Made by a program: the position numbers and the translations under genes. Below are positions 8,890 through 17,879 of a DNA stretch of 52,130 nucleotides, one piece after another. The notes below the pieces were generated by a model that was given only the letters and a program-made list of their open reading frames with translations, did no database searches and had not been told where the DNA came from. Numbering within the stretch: position 1 is the first letter of the stretch; each line of letters begins with the position of its first letter. Source of the stretch: Campylobacteraceae bacterium (GTDB lineage: Bacteria; Campylobacterota; Campylobacteria; Campylobacterales; Sulfurovaceae); assembly GCA_027014605.1 (NCBI GenBank), contig JALWDJ010000003.1, positions 1 to 52,130 of the forward strand, given 5' to 3'.

Positions 8890-10208
8890 TGTTATTCGCC
8901 CATCACCATATGGTAAGGGTATCTCTATTAACTCTTTTATGCTTTAATATAATAAATGCTGAAACTATAGATGAAGCATTAGAGGGTTTTGATAATGAAC
9001 CTATTAAAGAGGTTAATAATAGTATTAAAAAAAAAGAGCCAACTTTTAAAGACTTCACAGGAAAATTGACAGAGGAGGCAACACTCTCATATGATGATAA
9101 AACTCCTCACAATGGTATATCCTCTCTAAAATCATCACTATTTTTAGACTATGAGCATAAATTTAATAATGGTTTCAAGGTAAAAACTAATGCAAAGGCA
9201 TATTATGACGCTATCTATAGTATTAGAGGAAGAGAAAAATACTCTAAAGATGAATTAAATGAGTTTGAGAGTGAAGTAAAACTTTTTGATGCCTATATTG
9301 AGGGAAGTTTAACTAATAAATTAGATATGAAAATTGGTCGTCAGGTGGTAGTTTGGGGACGAAGTGATACAATTAGAATTACAGATGTATTAAATCCACT
9401 TGATAATCGCCGTCCAGGTATGGTAGATATTGAAGATTTAAGACTTCCTGTAGGTATGGTAAAATTTGATTACTATATTAGAGATTGGAGAATTACCCCT
9501 ATTGCTGTTATAGAACAGAGATTTTCTAAAAATCCTCCAGCAGGTTCAACCTATAATCCATCTATAAACTCTATACCAAGTGATAAGAGTTATAGTGATA
9601 TTACCCCTGCCTTGAGTATTGGAGCAGAGTTTTCAGGATGGGATATTAATTTCTATGCAAGTAATCTACGAGATGATACAGGATATTTTAAAAATGGAAA
9701 GATAAATCATAATAGAGTAAAGATGTTTGGTACAGCTCTAAATATATTAAATGGTTCATGGCTCTTTAAAACAGAGTTAGCTTATTTTAATGGGTTAAAA
9801 TATACAGCTATAAAAGATAAAACTTTTAATAGAACTGATGGTTTAATAGGTTTAGAGTATAATGGTATTGCAGATACACACATCTCTTATGATATTTCGC
9901 TTAGAAAAGTAAATGATTATAATAAGATTTTAAGAAATAATCCTCGACCAATTAAAAAAGATAAATATCAACAGGCTTTTCGTATAAGTTCTGACTTTAT
10001 CAATTCTACTCTCCATGCTAACTATCTTATTTCACTATTTGGTAAAGAGTTAAATGAGGGGGGATTTCAGAGAGCTTGGATTAAATATGATATTAGTGAT
10101 GGCATTAATGCTAATATTGGCTTGGTTGATTATATTGGCGGTAGTAAACTTTTTGATACTATAAAAAATAGTGATATGATATTTACTAATCTTAGTTATA
10201 GTTTTTAA
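8889..10208 (+). CDS. DUF1302-like outer-membrane beta-barrel protein
   Basis: This 439 aa exported protein has a signal peptide (first ~25 residues, ending near NIINA), a low-complexity Lys/Glu segment and then alternating beta strands to a C-terminal LSYSF, a typical last outer-membrane strand with terminal Phe. KIGRQVVVWGRSDTIRITDV followed by a VLNPLDNRRPG segment is the DUF1302-type signature. It overlaps the LolA-like gene by 1 bp. ATG at 8910 is an alternative start that gives a more compact signal peptide. It is the likely outer-membrane end of the exporter trio, and a hairpin follows immediately. Confidence 0.82.
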   Translation: MLFAHHHMVRVSLLTLLCFNIINAETIDEALEGFDNEPIKEVNNSIKKKEPTFKDFTGKLTEEATLSYDDKTPHNGISSLKSSLFLDYEHKFNNGFKVKTNAKAYYDAIYSIRGREKYSKDELNEFESEVKLFDAYIEGSLTNKLDMKIGRQVVVWGRSDTIRITDVLNPLDNRRPGMVDIEDLRLPVGMVKFDYYIRDWRITPIAVIEQRFSKNPPAGSTYNPSINSIPSDKSYSDITPALSIGAEFSGWDINFYASNLRDDTGYFKNGKINHNRVKMFGTALNILNGSWLFKTELAYFNGLKYTAIKDKTFNRTDGLIGLEYNGIADTHISYDISLRKVNDYNKILRNNPRPIKKDKYQQAFRISSDFINSTLHANYLISLFGKELNEGGFQRAWIKYDISDGINANIGLVDYIGGSKLFDTIKNSDMIFTNLSYSF

Positions 10209-10231
10209 CAAAGAGCTAAATAGCTCTTTGT
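10208..10231. terminator. Bidirectional hairpin between convergent genes
   Basis: An 11 bp perfect inverted repeat (ACAAAGAGCTA, AA, TAGCTCTTTGT) sits between the barrel gene (+) and the siroheme decarboxylase gene (-). It overlaps the last codons of the latter. A short T-rich stretch follows on each side. It probably ends transcripts from both directions. Confidence 0.7.
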
Positions 10232-11223
10232 AGATATTTGTTTTCCCACTCCTCAAATTTAGGTGAAAAGTATTTTATACGAACCTTTTTAAACTCTCTT
10301 GTAGAGTATAGTGGTCGTCTTGAGAAGTGTTCAATCTCTGATGCTATCTCTTTAATTGTTCTATTTGTCTCTTCGGGAGTTTTTCCATGTATCATAGTAA
10401 ATAGATTATATGGCCAATTTGGATATTTAGGACGCAAATAGCAGTGGCTAACAGCAGAAAACTCTGAAGCTTTTTTACCTATCTCATCACTCTTTTTTTC
10501 ATCTATATCCCAAACTACCATTGCATTAGCATTAAATCCTGCTTTTCTATGATTTAATATTCCTGCAAATCTCCTCATAACTCCTGCATCTTTTAACTCA
10601 TTTAGTATATTAAAAAACTCATCATAATTTATATCTAATCTATCTATAGTATTTCTAAATGGTTCTTTGATAATTGGTATATCATTTTGTGATTCTCTTA
10701 TAACTCTATAGTGAAGAGGGGTTAATTTAATATCTTTTAATTTAGGTTTTACTACCTCCTCTTTTTTTTTAATATCTTTTGTCATATTTAGTCTTACAGC
10801 TATTTTAAATAACTTTAATGTTGGCAAAATTATATAATCAATAGCTTTTGCTTCTCTTGCTAATATCTCTATTGTTTGATTAATTCCAATCTTTGAATTT
10901 GGTGGAACTGCAAGAGTAAACCATATATTAAATGGGTGTTCTCTTTCATAGTTATGAGATACTCCAGGGTGTGCATTAATAGCACGAACAGCTCTATCTA
11001 TATCTTCATATTTTACTTTAAATGAGACTAACGATGAGTTATATCCCAATCTTTTTGTATCAAAAATAGGAGATATTTGTCTAATAATTTTTTTATCTTT
11101 CTCCTCCTGTAGAATTTTAATAATAGTCTCTTCATCACTATTTAACTCATCTGCAATTTTTGCAAATGGTCTTGGTATTAAAGGAAATTTTTTTTGAATT
11201 GTAGATAATAGAATAGACTTCAC
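10216..11223 (-). CDS. Fused siroheme decarboxylase (NirD-NirL / AhbA-AhbB type)
   Basis: Two AsnC/Lrp-like modules are fused in 335 aa. Each has a winged helix followed by a ligand-binding domain. Module 1 carries GVSHNYEREHPFNIWFTL (near residue 95) and module 2 AVSHCYLRPKYPNWPYNLF (near 265); these are the characteristic motifs of siroheme decarboxylases. The family converts siroheme to 12,18-didecarboxysiroheme, an intermediate of haem d1 (for cytochrome cd1 nitrite reductase) or of the alternative haem b route. Neither nirS nor other nir genes are next to it. A transcription-factor role is unlikely given the motifs. Which of the two pathways it serves cannot be told here. Confidence 0.85.
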   Translation of the reverse strand: MKSILLSTIQKKFPLIPRPFAKIADELNSDEETIIKILQEEKDKKIIRQISPIFDTKRLGYNSSLVSFKVKYEDIDRAVRAINAHPGVSHNYEREHPFNIWFTLAVPPNSKIGINQTIEILAREAKAIDYIILPTLKLFKIAVRLNMTKDIKKKEEVVKPKLKDIKLTPLHYRVIRESQNDIPIIKEPFRNTIDRLDINYDEFFNILNELKDAGVMRRFAGILNHRKAGFNANAMVVWDIDEKKSDEIGKKASEFSAVSHCYLRPKYPNWPYNLFTMIHGKTPEETNRTIKEIASEIEHFSRRPLYSTREFKKVRIKYFSPKFEEWENKYLQRAI

Positions 11224-11327
11224 AACTATACCCTCTTAATTTAATTGTTAATATTATACTTTTTTTAAAAGAGGATATATTTGATATTAATCAATGTTTA
11301 TATATATTTAATAGTGTTTTTTAAAGT

Positions 11328-12422
11328 TTATAATATTTGAGATATAAGTACACTCTCTAGTAGTTTATCTAAATCTCCATCTAAAATAGCATTAACATTT
11401 GAAAATGTTTGATTACTTCTACTATCTTTTATCTGTTGATATGGTGCTAGAACATAAGAGCGAATTTGATGTCCCCAACCAATATCACTTTTTTGAACTC
11501 CATCTAATTTAGCCTGTCTCTTCTCCTGTTCATACTCAAATAGTCTTGATTTTAACATTTTCATAGCAGTTGCTTTGTTTTTATGTTGACTTCTATCATT
11601 TTGACACTGAACTACAATATTGGTTGGAATATGGGTAATTCTAATAGCACTCTCAGTTTTATTTACATGTTGGCCACCTGCTCCACTAGCTCTATATGTA
11701 TCTATTCGTATATCTTTATCTTCTATCTCAATATCTATGTCATCATCAATCTCTGGAGAGACCATTACGGATGAAAAAGATGTATGTCTTTTAGCATTTG
11801 AATCAAAAGGAGAGATACGAACTAAACGATGTATTCCATTTTCTACTTTTAGATAACCATAAGCATTTTCTCCCTTAATAATAAAACTCACATCTTTTAT
11901 GCCTGCCTCTTCCCCTGCTTGATAATCTAACTCTTCAACATTAAAACCTCTTCTCTCAGCCCATCTAAGATACATTCTATATAACATACTAGCCCAATCT
12001 TGAGACTCTGTACCACCAGCTCCAGGATGAATAGAGATAATTGCATTATTACTATCATGCTCTCCACTCAACATCATAGTAATCTCTAAAGCTTTTATAC
12101 TCTCATCTAAACTATTAGCATCTTCAAATATCATCTCTAGTGACTCTTGGTCATTTTCATTTTTTGCTATCTCAAAAAACTCTATTGCATCTTGAACTGA
12201 TGATTGAGCCTGTATATATCTGTCTAAGAGTTTCTCCTTTTGTATCTTCTCTTGAGATATTTTGGATGCATTTTTAGTATTATTCCAAAAATCTGGTTTT
12301 TGTTGCATTAACTCTATCTCTTTTAGTCGCTCTCTAATTTTATCTGGCTTTACAATATTTTTGATATTTTTTATCTTTATATTAAGTGTTTTTAATAGTT
12401 CACTATATTCATATATATCCAT
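11328..12422 (-). CDS. prfB: Peptide chain release factor 2
   Basis: RF2 releases the peptide at UGA and UAA codons. The GGQ loop ([15 protein letters not shown]) that triggers ester hydrolysis and the SPF anticodon-like tripeptide (VRISPFDSN) that specifies RF2 are both present. I place the start at the ATG ending at 12422, because AAGGAT sits 7 nt upstream and [11 protein letters not shown] is the usual N-terminus; a longer TTG start (12452) would cover this ribosome site. The frame is continuous over its whole length, so the in-frame UGA and +1 frameshift that autoregulate RF2 in many bacteria are absent. Confidence 0.95.
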   Translation of the reverse strand: MDIYEYSELLKTLNIKIKNIKNIVKPDKIRERLKEIELMQQKPDFWNNTKNASKISQEKIQKEKLLDRYIQAQSSVQDAIEFFEIAKNENDQESLEMIFEDANSLDESIKALEITMMLSGEHDSNNAIISIHPGAGGTESQDWASMLYRMYLRWAERRGFNVEELDYQAGEEAGIKDVSFIIKGENAYGYLKVENGIHRLVRISPFDSNAKRHTSFSSVMVSPEIDDDIDIEIEDKDIRIDTYRASGAGGQHVNKTESAIRITHIPTNIVVQCQNDRSQHKNKATAMKMLKSRLFEYEQEKRQAKLDGVQKSDIGWGHQIRSYVLAPYQQIKDSRSNQTFSNVNAILDGDLDKLLESVLISQIL

Positions 12423-12493
12423 TTTCAAATCCTTAAGTGTTATTTTATCCAAATAATATATAATCTTTTCTAATTTAAAAAAAGGAGATAAAA

Positions 12494-13078
12494 ATGCTGA
12501 TTAGACAATTAATAATATTTTTAACGATATTTTTAATATCTGGATGTGGTAGTAAGAATAGTGATAATAATGAGAGTAATAAATCTGTAACGATAGATAA
12601 AAATATCCCTAAAAAAAGTATCAACAAGAGAAAAGATATAACATTTACATTAGAGACAGTAGATGGTAAAACTCTTCATCTAAAAGAGATACCACATGGA
12701 TTGGAGATTAAAGAGTTTAAGAATAGACCCATATTATTAATAATGTTTGGATATAGATGTCCTCCTTGTCTAAGAGAGATACCAAGACTTATAGAGTTAA
12801 CTAAAAAGCATAAAGATTTAGCAATAGTTGCACTTGAAGTTCAAGGATTAAATAGTAGTGAGCTTAAAGATTTTATTGAGCTTAGAAATATTAACTATAA
12901 TGTTATAGCGGGGTATGATAGTATGAATTTTATATCATATATTCAAGCTAAAGCAGGTTGGGGTGGTTCTATACCTTTTTTACTTGGTATTGATAAAAGA
13001 GGAGAAGTTAAAATAATTCAAGTAGGTGGACTCTTTGAGAGTCAATTAGAGCTTGTATATAAAGAGCTAATTAAATAG
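12494..13078 (+). CDS. TlpA/ResA-like thioredoxin-fold lipoprotein
   Basis: This is a periplasmic thiol-disulfide oxidoreductase anchored by lipid. The signal peptide ends in the lipobox ISGC (Cys18). A charged linker leads to a thioredoxin fold with active site CPPC (Cys89, Cys92) in [14 protein letters not shown] and the cis-Pro segment [15 protein letters not shown]. Relatives reduce apocytochrome c or other periplasmic disulfides. AAAGGAG precedes the ATG. It is divergent from prfB and followed after 29 bp by a Nudix gene. The specific partner is unknown. Confidence 0.88.
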   Translation: MLIRQLIIFLTIFLISGCGSKNSDNNESNKSVTIDKNIPKKSINKRKDITFTLETVDGKTLHLKEIPHGLEIKEFKNRPILLIMFGYRCPPCLREIPRLIELTKKHKDLAIVALEVQGLNSSELKDFIELRNINYNVIAGYDSMNFISYIQAKAGWGGSIPFLLGIDKRGEVKIIQVGGLFESQLELVYKELIK

Positions 13079-13107
13079 AAGGATTTTATAAAAATAAGGT
13101 TAATAAA

Positions 13108-13677
13108 GTGAAAAATATAATAGAAGATTTTAAATTAACTCAACTAAAAGAGCCTAAATTTATTCAGGCTAGTTTAGTAAACTATAGACAAAATGGAGTA
13201 TCTAAAACATGGGAAGTTGTAAAAGCTCATGACTCTGTAGCTATTCTAATTTATCATAAAGAGCATAATAGTTTTGTATTAGTAAAACAGTTTAGACCTG
13301 CTGTATATATGAAAAATGGTAATGGCTTAACTGTTGAGATGTGTGCTGGAATTATTGATAAAGACTTATCTCTAAAAGAGATAGCTAGTGAAGAGATTAT
13401 GGAGGAGTGTGGATATTTAGTAGATATTAATTCTATAGAGAAGATAACTTCAGTAAATAGTGCTGTTGGATTTGCAGGTTCTAAACAGACAATATTTTAT
13501 GTTGAAGTTGATGAGTCTATGAGAGTTGGTAGTGGTGGTGGAATTGATAGTGAACTTATAGAAGTTATTGAAGTCCCTATAGACGAGATAAGAGAGTTTA
13601 TATACAATGAAGATATTGCACGAACAACAGGACTCCTATTTGCTATACTTTGGTGGCTAGATAGATTTAAAAAATAG
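13108..13677 (+). CDS. Nudix hydrolase, UDP-sugar/ADP-sugar pyrophosphatase type (NUDT14-like)
   Basis: This 189 aa Nudix enzyme probably splits a nucleoside diphosphate sugar into NMP and sugar phosphate. Its Nudix box is unusual: AGIIDKDLSLKEIASEEIME followed by ECGY. The canonical upstream Glu is Leu and the canonical Arg is Glu, while the EExxEECG-type metal-binding core stays. The same changes, plus the SAVGFAGSKQTIFYVEV segment that follows, are familiar from UDP-glucose pyrophosphatase NUDT14, which guides the substrate call. Translation starts at GTG after AAGG. The gene ends in a hairpin that overlaps the 3' end of nnrS. Confidence 0.85.
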   Translation: MKNIIEDFKLTQLKEPKFIQASLVNYRQNGVSKTWEVVKAHDSVAILIYHKEHNSFVLVKQFRPAVYMKNGNGLTVEMCAGIIDKDLSLKEIASEEIMEECGYLVDINSIEKITSVNSAVGFAGSKQTIFYVEVDESMRVGSGGGIDSELIEVIEVPIDEIREFIYNEDIARTTGLLFAILWWLDRFKK

Positions 13678-13685
13678 AATAGAAA

Positions 13686-13716
13686 AGCTAGATAATTTCA
13701 AATATCTAACTTTTTT
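13686..13716 (+). terminator. Rho-independent terminator after the Nudix gene
   Basis: AGCTAGATA and TATCTAACT pair around an 8 nt loop, with one mismatch, followed directly by TTTTTT. It lies 8 bp past the Nudix stop codon and extends into the last codons of the convergent nnrS gene. Confidence 0.55.
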
Positions 13717-14867
13717 CCAAAAATCAAAACTCTAAAAAACTTAAATGCCCATATACCAAATAGTACAAGCCAAACAGTTATAGTCATATCAAACCAAAAG
13801 AGGAAATTCCAATTAAATGCAAATAAAATTGATACAATAATTCTACTAATAACAACTACTTGAGTCCAATAGAATAGTATCTTTGTCCACTCATCAGCTA
13901 TTAATTGATTTCCAGAGTGACCAAGTGTTACTCTTGTACCAAAACCTATAAGTATAGTTAGTATAAATCCAAGTACCAATACATGGATATCCAAAAATAG
14001 GAAATTAGCATTAGTAAATATTGATATTAAATTGCTAACCCCTGAAAATAGAAATGCTGTAGGTATCCAAAATAGTGCAAGATGAAGTATCCATAGTAGA
14101 GGATTTTGATTTGGAAATGGGAGTTCCCAATTTAATAGCTCATTTCCTATAATATATACTAATAGAAAATCAATTATAAATGAGAGATGAGGGACAATAC
14201 TCTCTAATATAACATGTAGTCCTAGTAGTGTAGCTACTATCTTAATGAGATTTAAATCCTTCTCACCTGTTGCACGAGAGAAAAATGGTACCATTCTTTG
14301 AGCAACTGAGAATGTAACCATAAATAGATATAGATATATAGCTATCTGTGTTGATATATTTATAATAAAATTTGACTCAAATAGATAACCTATAATAAAA
14401 AGTAGATGTGAAACTCCTCCCATAGCCATAGAGATTAAAATCCAAAATATATCATGATTATCTTTCATTACAGAATTTTTATAAATCTTACGAAGAATAT
14501 TAATAGCTAGAAGATGTCCAATAAGAGTTATTATCATAGCCATAGTCGAAATAGAACTTAATGTGAAAGAACCGAGTGTAAACAACAGACTACCAATGGC
14601 AAATGGAATAACTATTGTCATATATACAATCTTCTCTATTGGTAAAGTTCCTGAAAATCTAGGAAAGGTTGTAAAGAGAAAAGCTAAAAATGCAGGTGTA
14701 AACATAAGATATATAAGTGAATAAGCATGATAGTTTGATATGAGAAGAGTTGGTGTTACAATACTCTTTGAAAATAGAGCAAACACAAACATAGATAAAA
14801 TAGCATTACTAAAAGCCAATACAAAAAATGGCTGATGTGGTTGTGATAGAAAATAGTGATTTTTCAT
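13698..14867 (-). CDS. nnrS: NnrS family haem-copper membrane protein
   Basis: This 389 aa polytopic membrane protein has about 12 helices. It matches NnrS by its start (HPFFVLAFSNA-like, here HQPFFVLAFSNAILSMFVF), the central AQRMVPFFSRATGE loop and the LILHxxVLGFI-type segment DIHVLVLGFILTILIGFGTR followed by VTLGHSG. NnrS proteins bind haem and copper and protect cells from nitric oxide stress, and they are common in denitrifiers. The gene stands alone, convergent with the Nudix gene. Together with the siroheme decarboxylase at 10.2 kb it hints at nitrite or NO metabolism. Confidence 0.88.
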   Translation of the reverse strand: MKNHYFLSQPHQPFFVLAFSNAILSMFVFALFSKSIVTPTLLISNYHAYSLIYLMFTPAFLAFLFTTFPRFSGTLPIEKIVYMTIVIPFAIGSLLFTLGSFTLSSISTMAMIITLIGHLLAINILRKIYKNSVMKDNHDIFWILISMAMGGVSHLLFIIGYLFESNFIINISTQIAIYLYLFMVTFSVAQRMVPFFSRATGEKDLNLIKIVATLLGLHVILESIVPHLSFIIDFLLVYIIGNELLNWELPFPNQNPLLWILHLALFWIPTAFLFSGVSNLISIFTNANFLFLDIHVLVLGFILTILIGFGTRVTLGHSGNQLIADEWTKILFYWTQVVVISRIIVSILFAFNWNFLFWFDMTITVWLVLFGIWAFKFFRVLIFGKKLDI

Positions 14868-14946
14868 AAAATACCCTTCTTTAAATTATCCATAGTAGGA
14901 TAACTTAAAAACTATAAAAAGTAAAGAGTATTGTATTGAAATTTAC

Positions 14947-15864
14947 CTAAAATTGTTGTTCTAAAAATGGAATAATCTGTTTTTTACGACTCATTACCTT
15001 TGGAAGCCAAATTTCACTATTATCTAAGTTAACATTAAAGGCTCTTTCTATTTTAGATAGACTATCACTAACTACTAAAAGTTGAGAACCCTCTTGCATA
15101 ATATCAGTTAGAAGAAGCAGAACTGTATCTCTATCTCCCTCATCTTTTATCTTTCTCATTGCACTAAATAGATCATCTTTCATATTATCAAATACACTTA
15201 AGTCAACAACTTCTAGCTGTCCAACTCCTATTTTAACTCCCCCCATATTAAAATCTTTAAAATCTCTTAATACTAGCTCCTCTGTAGTAGCATTGAGAAC
15301 ATCTGATTTTACAATAAACATCTCCATTCCAAGAGATTTATAATCTTCTATTTCTGCAATCTTAGCTAACTCTTTACAAGCTTTTGTATCCTCTTTAGTA
15401 CATGTTGGAGATTTAAACATAACTGTATCACTAAGTATTGCACACATCATTATTCCAGCTAAATTTTTTGGGATTTCAACTCCATAGTAATCAAACATCT
15501 GTTTTACAATAGTATTTGAACACCCCACAGGTCTAACCCACATCTCTAGTGGAGAGTTAGTTGTTAAATCTCCCAATTTATGGTGGTCAACAATCCCCAA
15601 TACAGTAGCCTCATCAATATCCTTTGGACTTTGTGAACGCTCCATAAAATCTATTAGATATACACTCTCTTTTGCATAAGTTGTTTTTAACTCTGGTGCT
15701 TTAAATCTAAATCTATCTAATATAAATTGAGTCTCTGGGTTAATTTCACCTTGTCTTGTTGGAGTTGTATCTTCTCCTAACTGATTTTTAAGATAGGATA
15801 GAGAAATAGCTCCAATAATAGAGTCACTATCTGGTGTAGTATGTCCAAATATATAAGTTGACAT
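14947..15864 (-). CDS. ppaC: Manganese-dependent inorganic pyrophosphatase (family II)
   Basis: This protein hydrolyses pyrophosphate to phosphate, pulling biosynthetic reactions forward. The 305 aa protein has the DHH-superfamily metal motifs: GHTTPDSDSI at residues 7-16, a central VYLIDFMERSQ region, GIVDHHKLGDL and the CAILSDTVMFKSPT segment. The C-terminal DHHA2 domain ends with the substrate-binding SRKKQIIPFLEQ. No CBS regulatory domains are inserted. It is divergent from the molybdopterin oxidoreductase gene. Confidence 0.95.
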   Translation of the reverse strand: MSTYIFGHTTPDSDSIIGAISLSYLKNQLGEDTTPTRQGEINPETQFILDRFRFKAPELKTTYAKESVYLIDFMERSQSPKDIDEATVLGIVDHHKLGDLTTNSPLEMWVRPVGCSNTIVKQMFDYYGVEIPKNLAGIMMCAILSDTVMFKSPTCTKEDTKACKELAKIAEIEDYKSLGMEMFIVKSDVLNATTEELVLRDFKDFNMGGVKIGVGQLEVVDLSVFDNMKDDLFSAMRKIKDEGDRDTVLLLLTDIMQEGSQLLVVSDSLSKIERAFNVNLDNSEIWLPKVMSRKKQIIPFLEQQF

Positions 15865-15939
15865 ATATAATCCTTAAATATTTAATTTTTAAGAAATTAT
15901 AGCAGATTGAATTAAATCTATATAATAATTTTTCTATGT

Positions 15940-15945
15940 TATAAT
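15940..15945 (+). promoter_or_regulatory. -10 element upstream of the molybdopterin oxidoreductase gene
   Basis: TATAAT lies 40 bp before the GTG start and behind a T-rich tract; a second TATAAT occurs at 15921-15926. The 121 bp gap also has to hold the promoter of the divergent pyrophosphatase gene. Confidence 0.45.
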
Positions 15946-15985
15946 ATTTACTATTTAAAAAAAAATTAAGAATAAGGTTAAAATA

Positions 15986-17767
15986 GTGATAAAAACAGCA
16001 TGTGGATTAGATTGTCCTGATGCCTGTGGCATTGAAATAGATAGGAACTCTTTTCCTAAAATTAAAGCAGATAGGAAACACCCCATGAGTAATGGGGCAT
16101 TATGTTCTCTTATTAATAGATATATATGGCAAGAAGAGAGAATAAAAAAAGCCAAGATAAATGGAAAAGAGGTTTCATTAGATGAAGCTTTAGAGGAGGT
16201 TAGCCTATCTCTAAATAGTAACTCCCTTTTATGGAGAGGTTCAGGTAATTTTGGAGTTATGCAGGAAATTACTAATCTATTATTTAAAGAGATTAATGGT
16301 ACAACTACAAAAGGTTCTCTATGTGATGGAGCAGGAGATGCAGGTATTATTGCAGGTAGAGGAGTAAATAGAATATTACCACCAGAACAGATTAAAAAAT
16401 CTGAAGTTGTTGTAGTGTGGGGCAAAAATATTACAGTTACAGCTTCTCACCTTATGCCATATATTGAGGGAAAAAAAATTATAGTAATAGACCCAATTAA
16501 AACAGATATTGCAAAGAGAGCTAATCTATTTTTACAGATAGCACCAAAAAGCGATTTTTATCTAGCTACTATATTAGCACGATTTATACTTATGGGAGAC
16601 CATGAGGATAGAGAATTTTTAGATAAATTTACATCAGACTATGATGATTTTTATGATTTTACTAGAGGATTTAGAATAAAGGCAATATTAGAATATATTG
16701 GAGTTGACTTATCAATTATGGGTGAGTTATTAGATTATATTTTAAATAAAAAGGTAGTATTTTTAGTTGGAAATGGAGTACAGAAATACTCAATAGGAAA
16801 TTATGTACTTCATGCTATTGATTCTCTAGCTTCAACTCTTGGACTATTTGGAAAAGAGGGTTGTGGCGTTGCATTTATAGGTAATTCAAAACTTGGATTT
16901 AATAATCCATTTGAGATAGGTGGCAAAAAGGTACAAAAAGCTATAACTAACTTTTCAGATTTTGATACAATTTTAATACAAGGGGGAAATCCTGTGGCAT
17001 CTATGCCAAACTCTTCTAGGGTTATTGAGGAGTTAAAAAAGAGTAAAAAAGTTATCTATTTTGGATTATATGAAAATGAGACATCAGATATAGCAGATAT
17101 TATAATCCCAGCTAAAAATTTTTTTGAAAAGGATGATGTAAGATTAAGTTATGCTCATCATATAGTAGCTCCAATGAAAAAGATTATAGATATAGACTTT
17201 GGAATATCTGAATATGAGTTTGTATTTACTCTCTTTAAAAAATTAAATCTTGGTAACTTAAAAAGTGAAAATGAGTATATAGATATATGGTTAAATCAGT
17301 GTCAAGAAGAGAACGGTTATTATATATCTCCTGCATATCAAAATATTCCATATAGCAATGGGTTTGGTAAAAATGGAGATGATGAATTTGAGTTTATTGA
17401 TGATTTTGAAGATGAGTTTGAGAATAATAAGAGATTAACTAGAGCTAGAAAAAAAAGAAAAGAGAAAAAAATTATTGATGAATATTGGTTAGTTACTCCA
17501 AAAACAAATAATTCCTTAAACTCTCAATTTAAAAGAGATAATAAGATTACTCTTCACCCTAGTTTGGGTTTTAATAATGGAGATAGAGTATTGGCATATT
17601 CAAAATGGGGAGAGTATGAATTTATAGTAAAAAATTGCCAAGATATGAGAAAAGATACTGTCTTAATATACAATAATTCATTTGGAGTTAACTTTTTAAC
17701 TCCCCCTATTATTAGTGATGAAGGTAACAGTGCCTGTTATCAAGAGGTTAAAATAAAATTAAAATAA
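15986..17767 (+). CDS. Molybdopterin (bis-MGD) oxidoreductase, cytoplasmic
   Basis: This 593 aa member of the DMSO reductase superfamily has an N-terminal [4Fe-4S] motif Cys6-x3-Cys10-x3-Cys14-x25-Cys40 (ACGLDCPDACGIE). The cofactor-binding folds show VVVVWGKNITVTASH, IIVIDPIKTD, a QGGNPVASMPN loop, and the C-terminal beta-barrel domain with TLHPSLGFNNGDRV-type spacing. No Tat signal is present, so it should act in the cytoplasm. A Cys in GSLCDGAG (Cys113) may lie near the metal, but I cannot assign the ligand. An acidic then basic insert (about residues 465-495) precedes the last domain. No electron-transfer subunit is adjacent, so the substrate is unknown. Translation starts at GTG after AAGG. 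Confidence 0.82.
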   Translation: MIKTACGLDCPDACGIEIDRNSFPKIKADRKHPMSNGALCSLINRYIWQEERIKKAKINGKEVSLDEALEEVSLSLNSNSLLWRGSGNFGVMQEITNLLFKEINGTTTKGSLCDGAGDAGIIAGRGVNRILPPEQIKKSEVVVVWGKNITVTASHLMPYIEGKKIIVIDPIKTDIAKRANLFLQIAPKSDFYLATILARFILMGDHEDREFLDKFTSDYDDFYDFTRGFRIKAILEYIGVDLSIMGELLDYILNKKVVFLVGNGVQKYSIGNYVLHAIDSLASTLGLFGKEGCGVAFIGNSKLGFNNPFEIGGKKVQKAITNFSDFDTILIQGGNPVASMPNSSRVIEELKKSKKVIYFGLYENETSDIADIIIPAKNFFEKDDVRLSYAHHIVAPMKKIIDIDFGISEYEFVFTLFKKLNLGNLKSENEYIDIWLNQCQEENGYYISPAYQNIPYSNGFGKNGDDEFEFIDDFEDEFENNKRLTRARKKRKEKKIIDEYWLVTPKTNNSLNSQFKRDNKITLHPSLGFNNGDRVLAYSKWGEYEFIVKNCQDMRKDTVLIYNNSFGVNFLTPPIISDEGNSACYQEVKIKLK

Positions 17768-17879
17768 ATTTAAAAAACAATTAATAAAAATAAATAATAT
17801 AAATATTTTATAGATATTTTTAAGATAAAGCTATAGAATATGTAATATTAATCCAAATCTAAATATAAGGTGGACAAAA

